Source: SCGC-AG-212-J23 sp036406675 (lineage in GTDB: Bacteria > Pseudomonadota > Gammaproteobacteria > Burkholderiales > SG8-39). From it: a DNA stretch of 64,000 nucleotides. The stretch is from NCBI GenBank assembly GCA_036406675.1, contig DASXAO010000076.1, positions 51,124-115,123 of the forward strand, given 5' to 3'. The stretch's first letter is position 1. Each line of letters starts with the position of its first letter. The notes below the pieces were generated by a model. That model was given only the letters and a program-made list of their open reading frames with translations. It had not been told where the DNA came from and did no database searches. The position numbers and the translations under genes were made by a program. Of this stretch, positions 26,804-37,075 are shown in pieces.

Positions 26804-27811
26804 ATGTCCAAACCGCCCATTCGCGTCGCCGTGACCGGCGCCGCAGGCCAGATCGGCTATTCGCTGCTCTTCCGCATCGCCGCCGGCAACATGCTCGGCG
26901 CGGATCAGCCCGTGATCCTGCAGCTGCTCGAGATCCCCGACGAGAAAGCGCAGAAGGCGCTGAAGGGCGTGATGATGGAGCTCGACGACTGCGCCTTTCC
27001 TCTGCTCCACGGAATGGCCGCGGCTTCCGATCCGATGAGCGCGTTCAAGGACGTCGAGATCGCGCTCCTCGTCGGCGCGCGCCCGCGCGGGCCCGGCATG
27101 GAGAGAAAAGACCTGCTGGAGGCGAACGGCAAGATCTTCGCGCCGCAGGGCCAGGCGCTCGACCGCGTCGCCAGCCGCAAGGTGAAGGTGCTGGTGGTCG
27201 GCAATCCGGCGAACACGAACTGCCTCATCGCGATGAAGAACGCGCCGAGCCTCAAGCCGCAGCAGTTCACCGGCATGATGCGCCTCGACCACAACCGCGC
27301 CACCTCGCAGGTGGCGCAGAAAATCGGCAAGCCGGTCTCGGCCATCCGCAAGATCACCGTCTGGGGAAACCATTCGGCCACGCAGTATCCGGATCTGTTC
27401 CAGACCGAAGTAGGAGAAATGCGCGAAGGCAAGAAGGTCTGGCCGATGATCAACGACCAGGCGTGGCTCGAGAACAGCTTCATTCCCACGGTGCAGAAGC
27501 GCGGCGCGGCGATCATCGACGCGCGCGGCCTCTCCTCCGCGGCGAGCGCCGCCAACGCGGCGATCGACCACGTGCGCGACTGGGTCGGCGGCACGAAGGA
27601 CGGCGACTGGGTCACGATGGGCGTGCCCGCCGACGGCAGCTACGACATCCCCGAAGGGGTGATGTACGGCTACCCCGTCACGATCAAGGGCGGCGAGTAT
27701 CAGGTGGTCAAGGGCATCGAGATCAGCGACTTCAGCAGGAAGCGCATGGACGCCACGCTGAAGGAGCTCCACGAAGAGCGCGACGGCGTGAAGCACCTGC
27801 TCGGCAAATGA
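26804..27811 (+). CDS. mdh: Malate dehydrogenase
   Basis: 335 aa NAD-dependent malate dehydrogenase of the roughly 330 aa bacterial type. NAD motif VAVTGAAGQIGYSLLFRI is at the N-terminus. Catalytic residues are in MMRLDHNRATSQVA and VWGNHSATQYPD. Start is ATG 26804 with GGAG 8 bp upstream, rather than an in-frame ATG at 26774. It oxidises malate to oxaloacetate, closing the TCA cycle encoded divergently. A REP element separates it from prpB. Confidence 0.95.
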   Translation: MSKPPIRVAVTGAAGQIGYSLLFRIAAGNMLGADQPVILQLLEIPDEKAQKALKGVMMELDDCAFPLLHGMAAASDPMSAFKDVEIALLVGARPRGPGMERKDLLEANGKIFAPQGQALDRVASRKVKVLVVGNPANTNCLIAMKNAPSLKPQQFTGMMRLDHNRATSQVAQKIGKPVSAIRKITVWGNHSATQYPDLFQTEVGEMREGKKVWPMINDQAWLENSFIPTVQKRGAAIIDARGLSSAASAANAAIDHVRDWVGGTKDGDWVTMGVPADGSYDIPEGVMYGYPVTIKGGEYQVVKGIEISDFSRKRMDATLKELHEERDGVKHLLGK

Positions 27812-27821
27812 ACCCCTCAAT

Positions 27822-27878
27822 CAGGGACAGACCACGTTTTCGCCGCTACGGGAATCCGGAAAACGTGGTCTGTCCCTG
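27822..27878. repeat. Paired REP-like inverted repeat, copy 2
   Basis: Arms CAGGGACAGACCACGTTTT at 27822-27840 and its exact complement at 27860-27878, with a 19 bp spacer. Five T residues follow the right arm, so the structure also resembles a strong terminator for mdh. It lies between mdh and prpB; the arm sequence is identical to copy 1. Confidence 0.8.
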
Positions 27879-27898
27879 TTTTTCAGGTGTGGCGTGAC

Positions 27899-28777
27899 AT
27901 GACGCCAGGGTCCCGCTTCCGGCAGGCTCTAGAAGAAGAGAAGCCTCTTCAGGTCGTCGGTACGATCTGCGCGTACCACGCGCTGATGGCGAAGCGCGTC
28001 GGCTACCGCGCGGTCTACCTCTCGGGCGGCGGCGTGGCCGCCGGGTCGCTCGGCATGCCCGACCTGGGCATCTCCAACCTCGACGACGTGCTGACCGACA
28101 TCCGCCGGATCACCGACGTGTGCGACCTGCCGCTGCTGGTGGACGTCGACACCGGCTTCGGCGCGAGCGCGTTCAACGTCGCGCGCACCACCCGCGCGAT
28201 CGCCAAGGCGGGCGCCGCGGCGATGCACATCGAGGACCAGGTGGGCGCCAAGCGCTGCGGCCACCGTCCCGGAAAGGAGCTCGTCTCCAGGGAAGAGATG
28301 TGCGACCGGATCAGGTCCGCGGTCGACGCCCGCGGCGACGACGGCTTCGTCGTCATGGCGCGCACCGATGCGCTTGCCGGAGAAGGTTTGGAACCTGCAC
28401 TTGAAAGAGCAACAGCGTATGTCGATGCCGGGGCGGACATGCTCTTTCCCGAGGCGATCACGGATCTCGCCATGTATCGCAGGTTCGCCGACGCGGTGAA
28501 GGTGCCGATCCTCGCCAACATCACCGAGTTCGGGAAGACGCCGCTCTTCACGCTGGAGGAGCTGCGCTCGGCCAACGTCGGCATCGCGCTGTACCCGCTT
28601 TCCGCCTTCCGCGCGATGAACAAGGCTGCGCTCGGCGTCTACGAGTCGCTGCGGAAAACCGGGTCTCAGAAGGGCGCGCTGCCGCAGATGCAGACGCGCG
28701 AGGAGCTGTACGACTTCCTGAATTACCACTCCTACGAACAAAAACTCGATGAGCTCTTCTCCCGAAACCGGTCCTAA
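27899..28777 (+). CDS. prpB: 2-methylisocitrate lyase
   Basis: 292 aa. It splits 2-methylisocitrate into pyruvate and succinate in the methylcitrate cycle. Catalytic Cys120 is in KRCGHRPGKELVS, and metal/substrate residues are in DVDTGFGASAFNVARTTRA. I chose ATG 27899 (MTPGSRFRQAL), matching family N-termini, over a GTG four codons earlier. It overlaps prpC by 29 bp. It begins only about 20 bp after the REP element. Confidence 0.94.
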   Translation: MTPGSRFRQALEEEKPLQVVGTICAYHALMAKRVGYRAVYLSGGGVAAGSLGMPDLGISNLDDVLTDIRRITDVCDLPLLVDVDTGFGASAFNVARTTRAIAKAGAAAMHIEDQVGAKRCGHRPGKELVSREEMCDRIRSAVDARGDDGFVVMARTDALAGEGLEPALERATAYVDAGADMLFPEAITDLAMYRRFADAVKVPILANITEFGKTPLFTLEELRSANVGIALYPLSAFRAMNKAALGVYESLRKTGSQKGALPQMQTREELYDFLNYHSYEQKLDELFSRNRS

Positions 28778-29900
28778 GCCGAAAAAATCGGTCGCGCTCT
28801 CGGGCATCGTCGCGGGCAACACCGCCCTCTGCACCGTCGGCCGCTCGGGCAACGACCTCCACTACCGCGGCTACGACATCCTGGATTTCGCCGACCAGGC
28901 CGAGTTCGAGGAAGTGGCCTACCTGCTGGTGCACGAGAAGCTGCCGAGCCGCGCCGAGCTCGACAAATACAAGGCCCGGCTCAAGGGCCTGCGCGGCCTG
29001 CCGAAGGCGCTGAAGACGGTGCTCGAGTCGATCCCGAAGACCGCGCACCCCATGGACGTGATGCGCACCGGCGTCTCGGCGCTCGGCGCGCTCGAGCCCG
29101 AGAAGGAAGACCACAACCCCTACGGCGCCAAGGCCATCGCCGACCGCCTGATGGCCTCGCTCGGCTCGATGCTGCTCTACTGGCACCATTTCAGCCGCCA
29201 CGGCAAGCGCATCGAGACCGAGACCGACGACGACTCCATCGGCGGGCACTTCCTGCACCTCTTGCACGGCATGAAGCCCTCGCCGGACTGGGTGCGCGCG
29301 ATGCATACCTCGCTCATCCTCTACGCCGAGCACGAGTACAACGCGAGCACCTTCACCTGCCGCGTCATCGCCGGCACCGGCTCCGACATGCACAGCGCCA
29401 TCGCCGGCGGCATCGGCGCGCTGAAGGGCCCCAAGCACGGCGGCGCCAACGAGTTCGCCTACGCAGTTCTCTCGCGTTACGGCTCGCCGGACGATGCGGA
29501 GCAGGACATTGTCAGAAGGATCCTGGCGAAGGAGATCGTGATCGGCTTCGGCCACCCGGTGTACACCACCGGCGACCCGCGCAACCAGGTGATCAAGGAG
29601 GTGGCGCGGCGCCTCTCGAAGGATTCTCCCGAGCAAAAGCTGTACGACATCGCCGAAAGGCTCGAAGCGGTGATGTGGCGCGAGAAGAAGATGTTCGCCA
29701 ATCTCGACTGGTACAGCGCGGTGTCCTACCACATGATGGGCGTGCCCACGGCGATGTTCACGCCGGTGTTCGTGATCTCGCGCACCAGCGGCTGGGCGGC
29801 GCACGTGGTGGAGCAGCGCGCCGACGGCAAGATCATCCGCCCCGGCGCGAACTACATCGGCCCCGAGAACCGCAAGTGGGTGCCGCTCGCGCAGCGCTGA
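28749..29900 (+). CDS. prpC: 2-methylcitrate synthase
   Basis: 383 aa, shorter than GltA as expected for the PrpC branch of citrate synthases. The opening SGIVAGNTALCTVGRSGNDLHYRGYDI and the catalytic HAEHEYNAST, GPKHGGANE and GFGHPVYTTGDPR motifs are typical. It condenses propionyl-CoA with oxaloacetate. The gene overlaps the 3' end of prpB by 29 bp, implying coupled translation. Confidence 0.95.
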   Translation: MSSSPETGPKPKKSVALSGIVAGNTALCTVGRSGNDLHYRGYDILDFADQAEFEEVAYLLVHEKLPSRAELDKYKARLKGLRGLPKALKTVLESIPKTAHPMDVMRTGVSALGALEPEKEDHNPYGAKAIADRLMASLGSMLLYWHHFSRHGKRIETETDDDSIGGHFLHLLHGMKPSPDWVRAMHTSLILYAEHEYNASTFTCRVIAGTGSDMHSAIAGGIGALKGPKHGGANEFAYAVLSRYGSPDDAEQDIVRRILAKEIVIGFGHPVYTTGDPRNQVIKEVARRLSKDSPEQKLYDIAERLEAVMWREKKMFANLDWYSAVSYHMMGVPTAMFTPVFVISRTSGWAAHVVEQRADGKIIRPGANYIGPENRKWVPLAQR

Positions 29901-29908
29901 GACCGCCC

Positions 29909-30151
29909 ATGGCCCTCTACGAGTCCGACCTGACGAAGTTCATGCGCGAGTTCCTCGAGCAGCATCCGGAGGAAGTGGAGTCGCAGCGGAAGGGACGCGC
30001 CATCTGGTGGGACAAGAAGCCCGACGAGCGCGCGCCCACCCCGTCGATGCGCCACGCGCCGCGCTCCGGCGGCGCCGAGCACAGCTTCGAGCCCGCCGGC
30101 GGCTTCGAGTGGAGCTTCGGCGCCGACGACAACTCGGATACTCAGACCTGA
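29909..30151 (+). CDS. DUF3460-family small protein
   Basis: 80 aa. The first ~45 residues (YESDLTKFMREFLEQHPE, then QRKGRAIWWDKKPDE) match the betaproteobacterial DUF3460 family, usually about 60 aa with function unknown. Here the C-terminal part is a longer Gly/Ser/Pro-rich tail. It lies 8 bp after prpC and its TGA shares a base with the prpD ATG, so it is firmly within the prp operon. Confidence 0.8.
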   Translation: MALYESDLTKFMREFLEQHPEEVESQRKGRAIWWDKKPDERAPTPSMRHAPRSGGAEHSFEPAGGFEWSFGADDNSDTQT

Positions 30152-31584
30152 TGTCCGCCCCGATCTCGAACGTCCGCCCCAAGCCCGACAAGGTCCTCAC
30201 CGACATCGCCGATTACGTCACCAAGTACCAGGTGGCGAGCACCGAGGCCTACGACACCGCGCGCTATTGCCTCATGGACACGCTCGGCTGCGGCTTCGAG
30301 GCGCTCGAGTACCCGGCTTGCACCAAGCTCCTCGGCCCGATCGTGCCGGGCACCGTGGTGCCGAACGGCGCGAAGGTGCCCGGTACCCAGTTTCAGCTCG
30401 ACCCGGTGCAGGCCGCCTTCAACATCGGCGCGATGATCCGCTGGCTCGATTTCAACGACACCTGGCTCGCCGCCGAGTGGGGGCACCCGTCCGACAACCT
30501 CGGCGGCATTCTTGCGACGGCCGATTGGTTATCCAGGAACAACAAGAAGAAACCCCTGGTCATGCGAGACGTGCTGACGGGGATGATCAAGGCGCACGAG
30601 ATCCAGGGCGTGCTCGCGCTCGAGAACAGCTTCAACCGGGTCGGCCTCGATCACGTGGTGCTGGTGAAGGTCGCCTCCACCGCGGTGGTTTCGCAACTGC
30701 TGAATCTCAGCCCTGAAGAAATCGTCAATGCCGTGTCGCAGGCGTGGGTCGACGGCCAGAGCCTGCGCACCTACCGCCACGCGCCGAACACCGGCTCGCG
30801 CAAGAGCTGGGCGGCGGGCGACGCCACCTCGCGCGCGGTGCGCCTCGCGCTCATCGCGAAGACCGGCGAGATGGGCTACCCGTCGGTGCTGAGCGCCAAG
30901 ACCTGGGGCTTCTACGACGTGCTGTTCAGGGGCAGCGAGTTCAAGTTCCAGCGCCCGTTCGGCAGCTACGTGATGGAGAACGTGCTGTTCAAGATCTCCT
31001 TCCCCGCCGAGTTCCACTCGCAGACCGCGGTCGAGGCCGCGATGCAGCTCCACCCTGCCGTCAAGAACAGAATTGAAGATGTCAGAAAAATAACCATAAG
31101 AACCCACGAGGCGGCGATCCGCATCATCGACAAGAAAGGCCCGCTCAACAATCCCGCCGACCGCGACCACTGCATCCAGTACATGGTGGCGGTGCCGCTG
31201 CTCTACGGCCGGCTCACGGCCGCCGACTACGAGGACGCGGTGGCCTCCGACCCGAAGATCGATCTGCTGCGCGACAAGATCGACTGCGTCGAAGACCCGC
31301 AGTTCACCCGCGACTACCACGACCCCGACAAGCGCTCCATCGCCAACGCGCTCGCCGTCGAGTTCAAGGACGGCAAGCGCCTCGCCGAGACCGTGGTCGA
31401 GTACCCGATCGGGCACAAGCGCCGGCGCAAGGAAGGCATGCCGGTGCTGGTCGAGAAGTTCAAGACCAATCTCGCGCGCCGCTTCCCCGCCAAGCAGCAG
31501 AAGGCGATCCTGGACCTCTGCATGGATCAGGCGCGCCTGGAACAGACGCCCGTCAACGAATTCGTCGACCTCATGGTGATATGA
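30151..31584 (+). CDS. prpD: 2-methylcitrate dehydratase
   Basis: 477 aa MmgE/PrpD family. It dehydrates 2-methylcitrate to 2-methyl-cis-aconitate without an Fe-S cluster. Landmarks are RYCLMDTLGCGFEAL, FNDTWLAAEWGHPSDNLGG and WAAGDATSRAVRLAL. Start is ATG 30151, overlapping the DUF3460 stop by one base; upstream in-frame codons belong to that gene's region. Presence of PrpD argues that the aconitase downstream hydrates the product to 2-methylisocitrate, as AcnA/AcnB do in PrpD-type pathways. Confidence 0.95.
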   Translation: MSAPISNVRPKPDKVLTDIADYVTKYQVASTEAYDTARYCLMDTLGCGFEALEYPACTKLLGPIVPGTVVPNGAKVPGTQFQLDPVQAAFNIGAMIRWLDFNDTWLAAEWGHPSDNLGGILATADWLSRNNKKKPLVMRDVLTGMIKAHEIQGVLALENSFNRVGLDHVVLVKVASTAVVSQLLNLSPEEIVNAVSQAWVDGQSLRTYRHAPNTGSRKSWAAGDATSRAVRLALIAKTGEMGYPSVLSAKTWGFYDVLFRGSEFKFQRPFGSYVMENVLFKISFPAEFHSQTAVEAAMQLHPAVKNRIEDVRKITIRTHEAAIRIIDKKGPLNNPADRDHCIQYMVAVPLLYGRLTAADYEDAVASDPKIDLLRDKIDCVEDPQFTRDYHDPDKRSIANALAVEFKDGKRLAETVVEYPIGHKRRRKEGMPVLVEKFKTNLARRFPAKQQKAILDLCMDQARLEQTPVNEFVDLMVI

Positions 31585-31764
31585 GCACATTTCTCGAGCA
31601 ACGACTCGCACGCCTGAACGAAGAGATCCGCAACTACCCGGGGCCGATCGCGCGCTGCGACGAGCACCTGCCGGCGCTGCTCGAAGAGCGCTCGAAACTG
31701 ATCTCCCAACTTGAGCATGAGAGCTGCAGCGCCGAAGCGCTGTGGGCGAACGATGGAGGCTTCG

Positions 31765-31775
<11 letters not shown>
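31581..31775 (+). CDS. Small ORF between prpD and acnA
   Basis: 64 aa, highly charged and helical (ERLARLNEEIRNYPGPIARC-like run, then LEERSKLISQLE), suggesting a short coiled coil. Its ATG overlaps the prpD stop as ATGA and its end overlaps the acnA start by 11 bp. This makes a continuous coupled chain prpD-ORF-acnA. I do not recognise the family. The overlap pattern is the main evidence that it is real. Confidence 0.55.
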
Positions 31776-34455
<2,680 letters not shown>

Positions 34456-34461
34456 ACAAGC

Positions 34462-35043
34462 CTACTGCGCGCCGAGGCCGGCGAGGTAGTCGGCGAGGAC
34501 CTCGATCTCCTGCGGGCTCAATCGCTGTGCCGCCGAGGTCATGTTGCCGTCGATGTCGGCGCGCGTCTGCGCCTTGAAGGCCTTGAGCTGCGCGAGCACG
34601 TATTCGTACTGCTGGCCCGCGATCCGCGGAATGTGCTGCTGTCCGAGAAGCTGCGGGCCGTGGCACTGGCTGCAGTTGAACTTCTTGGCGAGGCCCGGCC
34701 CCGCGGCGGCGTTCTCCTGCTTGCTCTTGTGCTTCGGCGCGTCGGCCTTCTGCTTGGAGAAGTACGCCGCGAGCTCGTTCATCTCCGCATTGGACAGCTT
34801 CTCCGCCATGGGCGACATCTGCGGGTCCTTGCGGTTGCCCTCGCGGAACATGAAGAGCGCGGTCGAGATGAACTGCGCCGGCTGCTGCGCGAGCGAGGGC
34901 ACCGCCGGGTTGGCGGAATTGCCGTTCTCGCCGTGGCAGGCGGCGCAGAGATTCGGATCGGCCGCGCGCGCCGGCGGCGCGGAGATCAAAAACAAAAACG
35001 CGGCGAGGAATGTCGCCGCGTTTTCGAGCTGCGGTCTACCCAA
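34462..35043 (-). CDS. Dihaem c4-like cytochrome c with terminator-encoded signal peptide
   Basis: About 193 aa. Two CXXCH haem sites lie at residues 33-37 (CAACH) and 124-128 (CSQCH), each in a c-type domain, as in cytochrome c4. The only workable start giving a signal peptide is TTG 35043, 2 bp after the stop of the PQQ dehydrogenase gene. Residues 8-20 (NAATFLAAFLFLI) are encoded by a GC hairpin plus T-tract that looks like an intrinsic terminator. Likely role: periplasmic electron acceptor of the upstream quinoprotein. The end is 6 bp from convergent acnA. Confidence 0.78.
   Translation of the reverse strand: MGRPQLENAATFLAAFLFLISAPPARAADPNLCAACHGENGNSANPAVPSLAQQPAQFISTALFMFREGNRKDPQMSPMAEKLSNAEMNELAAYFSKQKADAPKHKSKQENAAAGPGLAKKFNCSQCHGPQLLGQQHIPRIAGQQYEYVLAQLKAFKAQTRADIDGNMTSAAQRLSPQEIEVLADYLAGLGAQ
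34984..35024 (-). terminator. Intrinsic terminator inside cytochrome c signal-peptide codons
   Basis: On the minus strand: stem AAAACGCGGCGA/TCGCCGCGTTTT (34995-35024), 6 nt loop, then TTTTTGTTTTTG (34988-34998). It lies about 20 bp past the PQQ dehydrogenase stop and inside the frame of the cytochrome gene. Rare T-rich Phe/Leu codons in this GC-rich genome support a functional T-tract. Confidence 0.7.
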
Positions 35044-35045
35044 AC

Positions 35046-36263
35046 CTATTTCCCGTGGGTGATCCGGTAGATGACGCCGTTGTAGTCGTCCGAGACGAGC
35101 ATCGAGCCGTCCTTCAGGACCAGGATGTCGACCGGCCGGCCCCACATCGGCGGATCGGCCTTCTCGTCCTGCAGGAAGCCGGTGAGGAAGGGCTCCGGCC
35201 TGCTCGCGTTGCCCTTCTCGTCCACCTTGACGCGCATCACGTTGTAGCCCTGCTTGATCTCGCGGTTCCACGAGCCGTGCATCGCGATGAAAATGTTGTT
35301 CTGGTACTCGGCCGGGAACATCTTGCCGTTGTAGAACTTCAGCCCGAGCGGCGCGATGTGCGCGCCGAGGAGCAGCGCGGGCTTGGCGAACTCCGCGCAC
35401 GAGTGGTACTTGCCGTAGTCCGGATCCTGCACGTTGCCCTGGTGGCAGAACGGATAGCCGAAGTTCGGCACCGTCGACTTGATCGGGACCCGGTGCAGCG
35501 TGTCGTTCGGGACGTCGTTGCCCGCCCAGTCGCGCCCGTGGTTCGTGAACCACACGTCCTTGTTCTTCGGGTTGAAGGCGATGCCTACCGAGTTGCGCAC
35601 GCCCTGCGCCACGGTCTCGAGCGTCCCCTTGTTCGGGTCGACGCGCATGATCGAGGCTTCCATGTACGTCGGCATCACGATGTTGCCCGGGGCGCCGATG
35701 TTGAAGTAGAGCTTGCCGTCCGGGCCCATCGCCAGGTACTTCCAGAAATGGCCGGCCTGCCGGTTCGGGTCGAGCTTGTCGACCACCACCTTGGGCTCGC
35801 CCGGATTGTCGAGCTTCCCTTCGATGCCGTCGTAGCGCAGGATGCGGCCGCGCTCGGCGACGTACAGCGTGCCCTTGTTGAACACGATGCCGTTCGGCGA
35901 ATCGAGGCCTTTCAGGATCGTCTTGACCTCGCGCTTGCCGCCCTTGTCGATCACGGCGTAGACGTTCTTCGCGTTGCGGTTGCTGACGAAGACGGTGCCG
36001 TTGTCGCCGAGGGCGAGCGAGCGCGCCTCCGGAATGCCGTCGACCCAAGCCTCGACCTTGAAGCCGGCCGGAACCTTGAGGGTATTCAGGGGCAGGTCCT
36101 TGGCCGCCCGCCCGGTCATGTGCGGGGCGAACGGATGCAGCGTCGACTCGGCCATCGCCGGGGGCTTGCCCCCGTGCCAGGAAGGCGCCTCTGCGGCGGG
36201 CTTGTCCTGCGCGAAGGCCGGCGCGGCCAATGCGGCGGCGATGAGTGTTGCGGTCAGCTTCAT
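35046..36263 (-). CDS. Soluble PQQ-dependent sugar/sorbosone dehydrogenase-family protein
   Basis: 405 aa with signal peptide MKLTATLIAAALAAPAFAQ. A six-bladed propeller of the soluble glucose dehydrogenase/sorbosone dehydrogenase class is suggested by GIPEARSLALGDNGTVFVSN, the NGIVFNKGTLYVAERG blade, NHGRDWAGNDVPNDTLHRVP, FGYPFCHQG and the final GSMLVSDDYNGVIYRI. It would oxidise an aldose or similar substrate in the periplasm using PQQ and pass electrons to a cytochrome, probably the dihaem protein encoded next. The actual substrate is unknown. It follows the ankyrin gene by 31 bp. Confidence 0.8.
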   Translation of the reverse strand: MKLTATLIAAALAAPAFAQDKPAAEAPSWHGGKPPAMAESTLHPFAPHMTGRAAKDLPLNTLKVPAGFKVEAWVDGIPEARSLALGDNGTVFVSNRNAKNVYAVIDKGGKREVKTILKGLDSPNGIVFNKGTLYVAERGRILRYDGIEGKLDNPGEPKVVVDKLDPNRQAGHFWKYLAMGPDGKLYFNIGAPGNIVMPTYMEASIMRVDPNKGTLETVAQGVRNSVGIAFNPKNKDVWFTNHGRDWAGNDVPNDTLHRVPIKSTVPNFGYPFCHQGNVQDPDYGKYHSCAEFAKPALLLGAHIAPLGLKFYNGKMFPAEYQNNIFIAMHGSWNREIKQGYNVMRVKVDEKGNASRPEPFLTGFLQDEKADPPMWGRPVDILVLKDGSMLVSDDYNGVIYRITHGK

Positions 36264-36294
36264 GGGGGATTCCTCCTCTGGGAACGCTATTAAA

Positions 36295-36951
36295 TCACTT
36301 TTGGGTGCCTGCGGCGCGCAGCAACGCGGCGGTCGTCTGCCGGCCCTCCTCCTCGGCGATCGCGAGGGCGGTCTTGCCCCGGTTGTCGCGCGCGCTGGGG
36401 TCGGCGCCGCGCGCCAGCAGGAGACTCACCGCCTCGTCCCGGCCGAAACCGGCGGCCCACATGAGGGCGGTCAGGTCGTTGTCGTAGCGTTGGTTGACGT
36501 CCACCCCCTGCGCAAGCAGGGCGCCGAGCACCTGGGCATGGCCGTTGGCCGCGGCGTAGAGCACCGCGGTCTTCTTCATCCGGTCCCTCGGGGTGAGGTC
36601 GGCCTTGCGCTGCAGCAGCGCCTGCGTCAGCTCGAGGTTGCCGTTGTAGGCGGCGCTCATCAAGGGCGTGACCCCGGCGAGGTCCTTCTGGTTGACGTCG
36701 GCGCCGCGCTCGATCAGCAGCAGCCCAAGCTGGGTATGGCCGTTCTTCGCCGCGACGTTGAGCGCCGTGTCGCCCAGCCGATTGCGCGAATTGATCGCGG
36801 CCCCTTGGTCGAGCAGCGTGCGAACCGCAGCCTCGCTGCCGCGGCGCGCCGCCTGCAGCAACTCGGCGTTGATGTTGATGGCCGCCTGCTGCGCGAACGC
36901 CGCCGTGTGCACCGCACAAAGCAGGAGCAACAGCCGTCTCGGCGCGCGCAT
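36295..36951 (-). CDS. Secreted ankyrin-repeat protein
   Basis: 218 aa with a signal peptide (LLLLLCAVHTAAFAQQ). About six ankyrin repeats follow, e.g. LGDTALNVAAKNGHTQLGLL, AGVTPLMSAAYNGNLELTQA and NDLTALMWAAGFGRDEAVSL. Start is ATG 36951; a longer open frame runs into the divergent gene. Periplasmic ankyrin proteins are sometimes found beside oxidoreductases as partner or protective proteins (e.g. catalase-linked AnkB); here it heads the unit with the PQQ dehydrogenase and cytochrome. Confidence 0.8.
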   Translation of the reverse strand: MRAPRRLLLLLCAVHTAAFAQQAAININAELLQAARRGSEAAVRTLLDQGAAINSRNRLGDTALNVAAKNGHTQLGLLLIERGADVNQKDLAGVTPLMSAAYNGNLELTQALLQRKADLTPRDRMKKTAVLYAAANGHAQVLGALLAQGVDVNQRYDNDLTALMWAAGFGRDEAVSLLLARGADPSARDNRGKTALAIAEEEGRQTTAALLRAAGTQK

Positions 36952-36956
36952 CGCGC

Positions 36957-36974
36957 AGTGTCCGATAGTGTCCG
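36957..36974. promoter_or_regulatory. Direct repeat, candidate activator site
   Basis: AGTGTCCG occurs twice, at 36957-36964 and 36967-36974, exactly 10 bp apart (one helical turn). It ends 3 bp before the TTGACA box of the plus-strand quinoprotein promoter. This geometry fits a class II activator site; the regulator is not in the window. Confidence 0.45.
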
Positions 36975-36977
36975 TTG

Positions 36978-37005
36978 TTGACAGTCCCGGAGCAAGGACT
37001 ACACT
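36978..37005 (+). promoter_or_regulatory. Sigma-70-type promoter of the PQQ dehydrogenase gene
   Basis: Consensus -35 TTGACA at 36978-36983, 16 bp spacer, -10 TACACT at 37000-37005. Predicted transcript start near 37012 leaves a leader of about 64 nt to the GTG at 37076. This is the best promoter match in the window. Confidence 0.6.
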
Positions 37006-37075
37006 CGTCGGGGAAATCATAGCAGCCCCGCCCCTAAAGCCGCCGCTTTTAGCCGCAATTTCAAGGGAGATGATC

